Positions 14,952-15,195 of a DNA stretch of 15,195 nt are shown here, piece by piece. The translations under genes were made by a program, and so were the position numbers. Positions within the stretch are counted from its first letter, which is position 1. Every line of letters starts with the position of its first letter. Below the pieces are notes generated by a model, which was given only the letters and a program-made list of their open reading frames with translations, made no database searches and had not been told where the DNA came from. The stretch comes from Bacteroidota bacterium (GTDB lineage: Bacteria; Bacteroidota; Bacteroidia; Chitinophagales; Chitinophagaceae), in assembly GCA_023391315.1 (NCBI GenBank), contig JAEWBD010000459.1, positions 1-15,195 of the forward strand, read 5' to 3'.

Positions 14952-14974
14952 GCCGGCTTTATGCCGGCTTTTTT
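14952..14974 (+). terminator. Rho-independent terminator of the lipoprotein gene
   Basis: GCCGGC/GCCGGC (14952-14957 and 14963-14968) with loop TTTAT, followed by TTTTTT. It lies 26 bp after the stop codon. Confidence 0.85.
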
Positions 14975-15060
14975 ATATATAAGCGGCAATGGATAACTGC
15001 AAAAGAAGAATGAAAGATGAACAGATTTAGGTGGCAGGATTCGCTTTAGCGTACCGGCTA

Positions 15061-15106
15061 AAAATAAAAAAGCCTTAACTCATTCATAATCACACAAGCT
15101 AAGGCT
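15061..15106 (-). terminator. Terminator of the RNA gene at the right edge
   Basis: Read on the minus strand: AGCCTTA (15106-15100), a loop of 22 bases in which an extra AG/CT pair is possible, TAAGGCT (15077-15071), then TTTTTATTTT. It sits just beyond the 3' end of the T-arm-bearing RNA. Confidence 0.7.
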
Positions 15107-15113
15107 CCTTTAA

Positions 15114-15195
15114 GCTGTAGGGGGAGGGATCGAACCTCCACGAGGCGGTTAGCTAAAATGCAAAGTTTAGTGGTCAACCCTGGTCGGCCTTACCA
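15114..15195 (-). ncRNA. Partial tRNA-like or tmRNA-like gene, 3' end
   Basis: On the minus strand a perfect T arm is present: stem GGAGG/CCTCC around loop TTCGATC (15139-15123), followed by CCCTACAGC as a possible acceptor strand. No CCA is encoded. The innermost visible bases read GGTAAGGCC, like a tRNA D loop and stem. Between them CTAAA/TTTAG and GGTT/AACC form stems, but the distance (47 bases) is too long for an ordinary tRNA. Candidates are an unusual tRNA, a tRNA pseudogene with an insertion, or the 3' domain of another structured RNA such as tmRNA. The 5' end lies outside the window, so I cannot name it. Confidence 0.45.

Overview
The window looks like a chromosomal segment of a Bacteroidota bacterium, most likely Chitinophagaceae or a close relative. 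The basis is TAnnTTTG-type -7 promoter elements, the absence of Shine-Dalgarno sequences, a typical short XRE regulator, a DUF4197 protein, a large DoxX-like membrane protein and a 'CKKD' lipoprotein. No species is claimed.

Layout. (1) 1-1343: a secreted protein of unknown function. (2) 1500-2411: a decayed IS110-family element, consisting of a C-terminal transposase fragment and a strongly hairpinned noncoding flank that could be a bridge/seek-RNA region. (3) 2450-6360: a graveyard of hairpin repeats. Pieces of what was probably one small metabolic locus (a SnoaL-like protein, an aldo/keto reductase and an AraC regulator, all broken) are interspersed with one apparently intact REP-associated tyrosine transposase (RAYT), the C-terminal scrap of a second, different RAYT, and at least five copies of a ~155-175 bp repeat built from small palindromes. 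The only other apparently intact gene here is an XRE regulator. (4) 6360-8822: a large, visibly A/T-rich TIR-STAND-TPR protein, a candidate anti-phage NLR-like sensor, whose stop codon lies 5 bp from the last repeat. (5) 9102-11002: rmuC preceded by a small coiled-coil membrane protein resembling the RmuC N-terminus. (6) 11243-11650: a tandem pair of ~200 bp repeat units with conserved hairpins. (7) 11652-14925: housekeeping-like genes (DoxX-like membrane protein, DUF4197 protein, lipoprotein). (8) 15061-15195: the 3' end of a minus-strand structured RNA gene with a tRNA-like T arm and a good terminator.

How the parts fit. Two RAYT lineages each sit beside their own hairpin family: TTGGTG/CACCAA palindromes for the intact RAYT, and GCGAAGTT/AACTTCGC palindromes for the fragment. 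Copies of the second family carry the RAYT stop-codon context with them, so they look like non-autonomous derivatives. The repeats have broken at least two genes and flank the TIR defence gene. The most interesting points are this double RAYT/REP system, the candidate IS110 guide RNA, and the TIR-STAND protein with an unusual P-loop.
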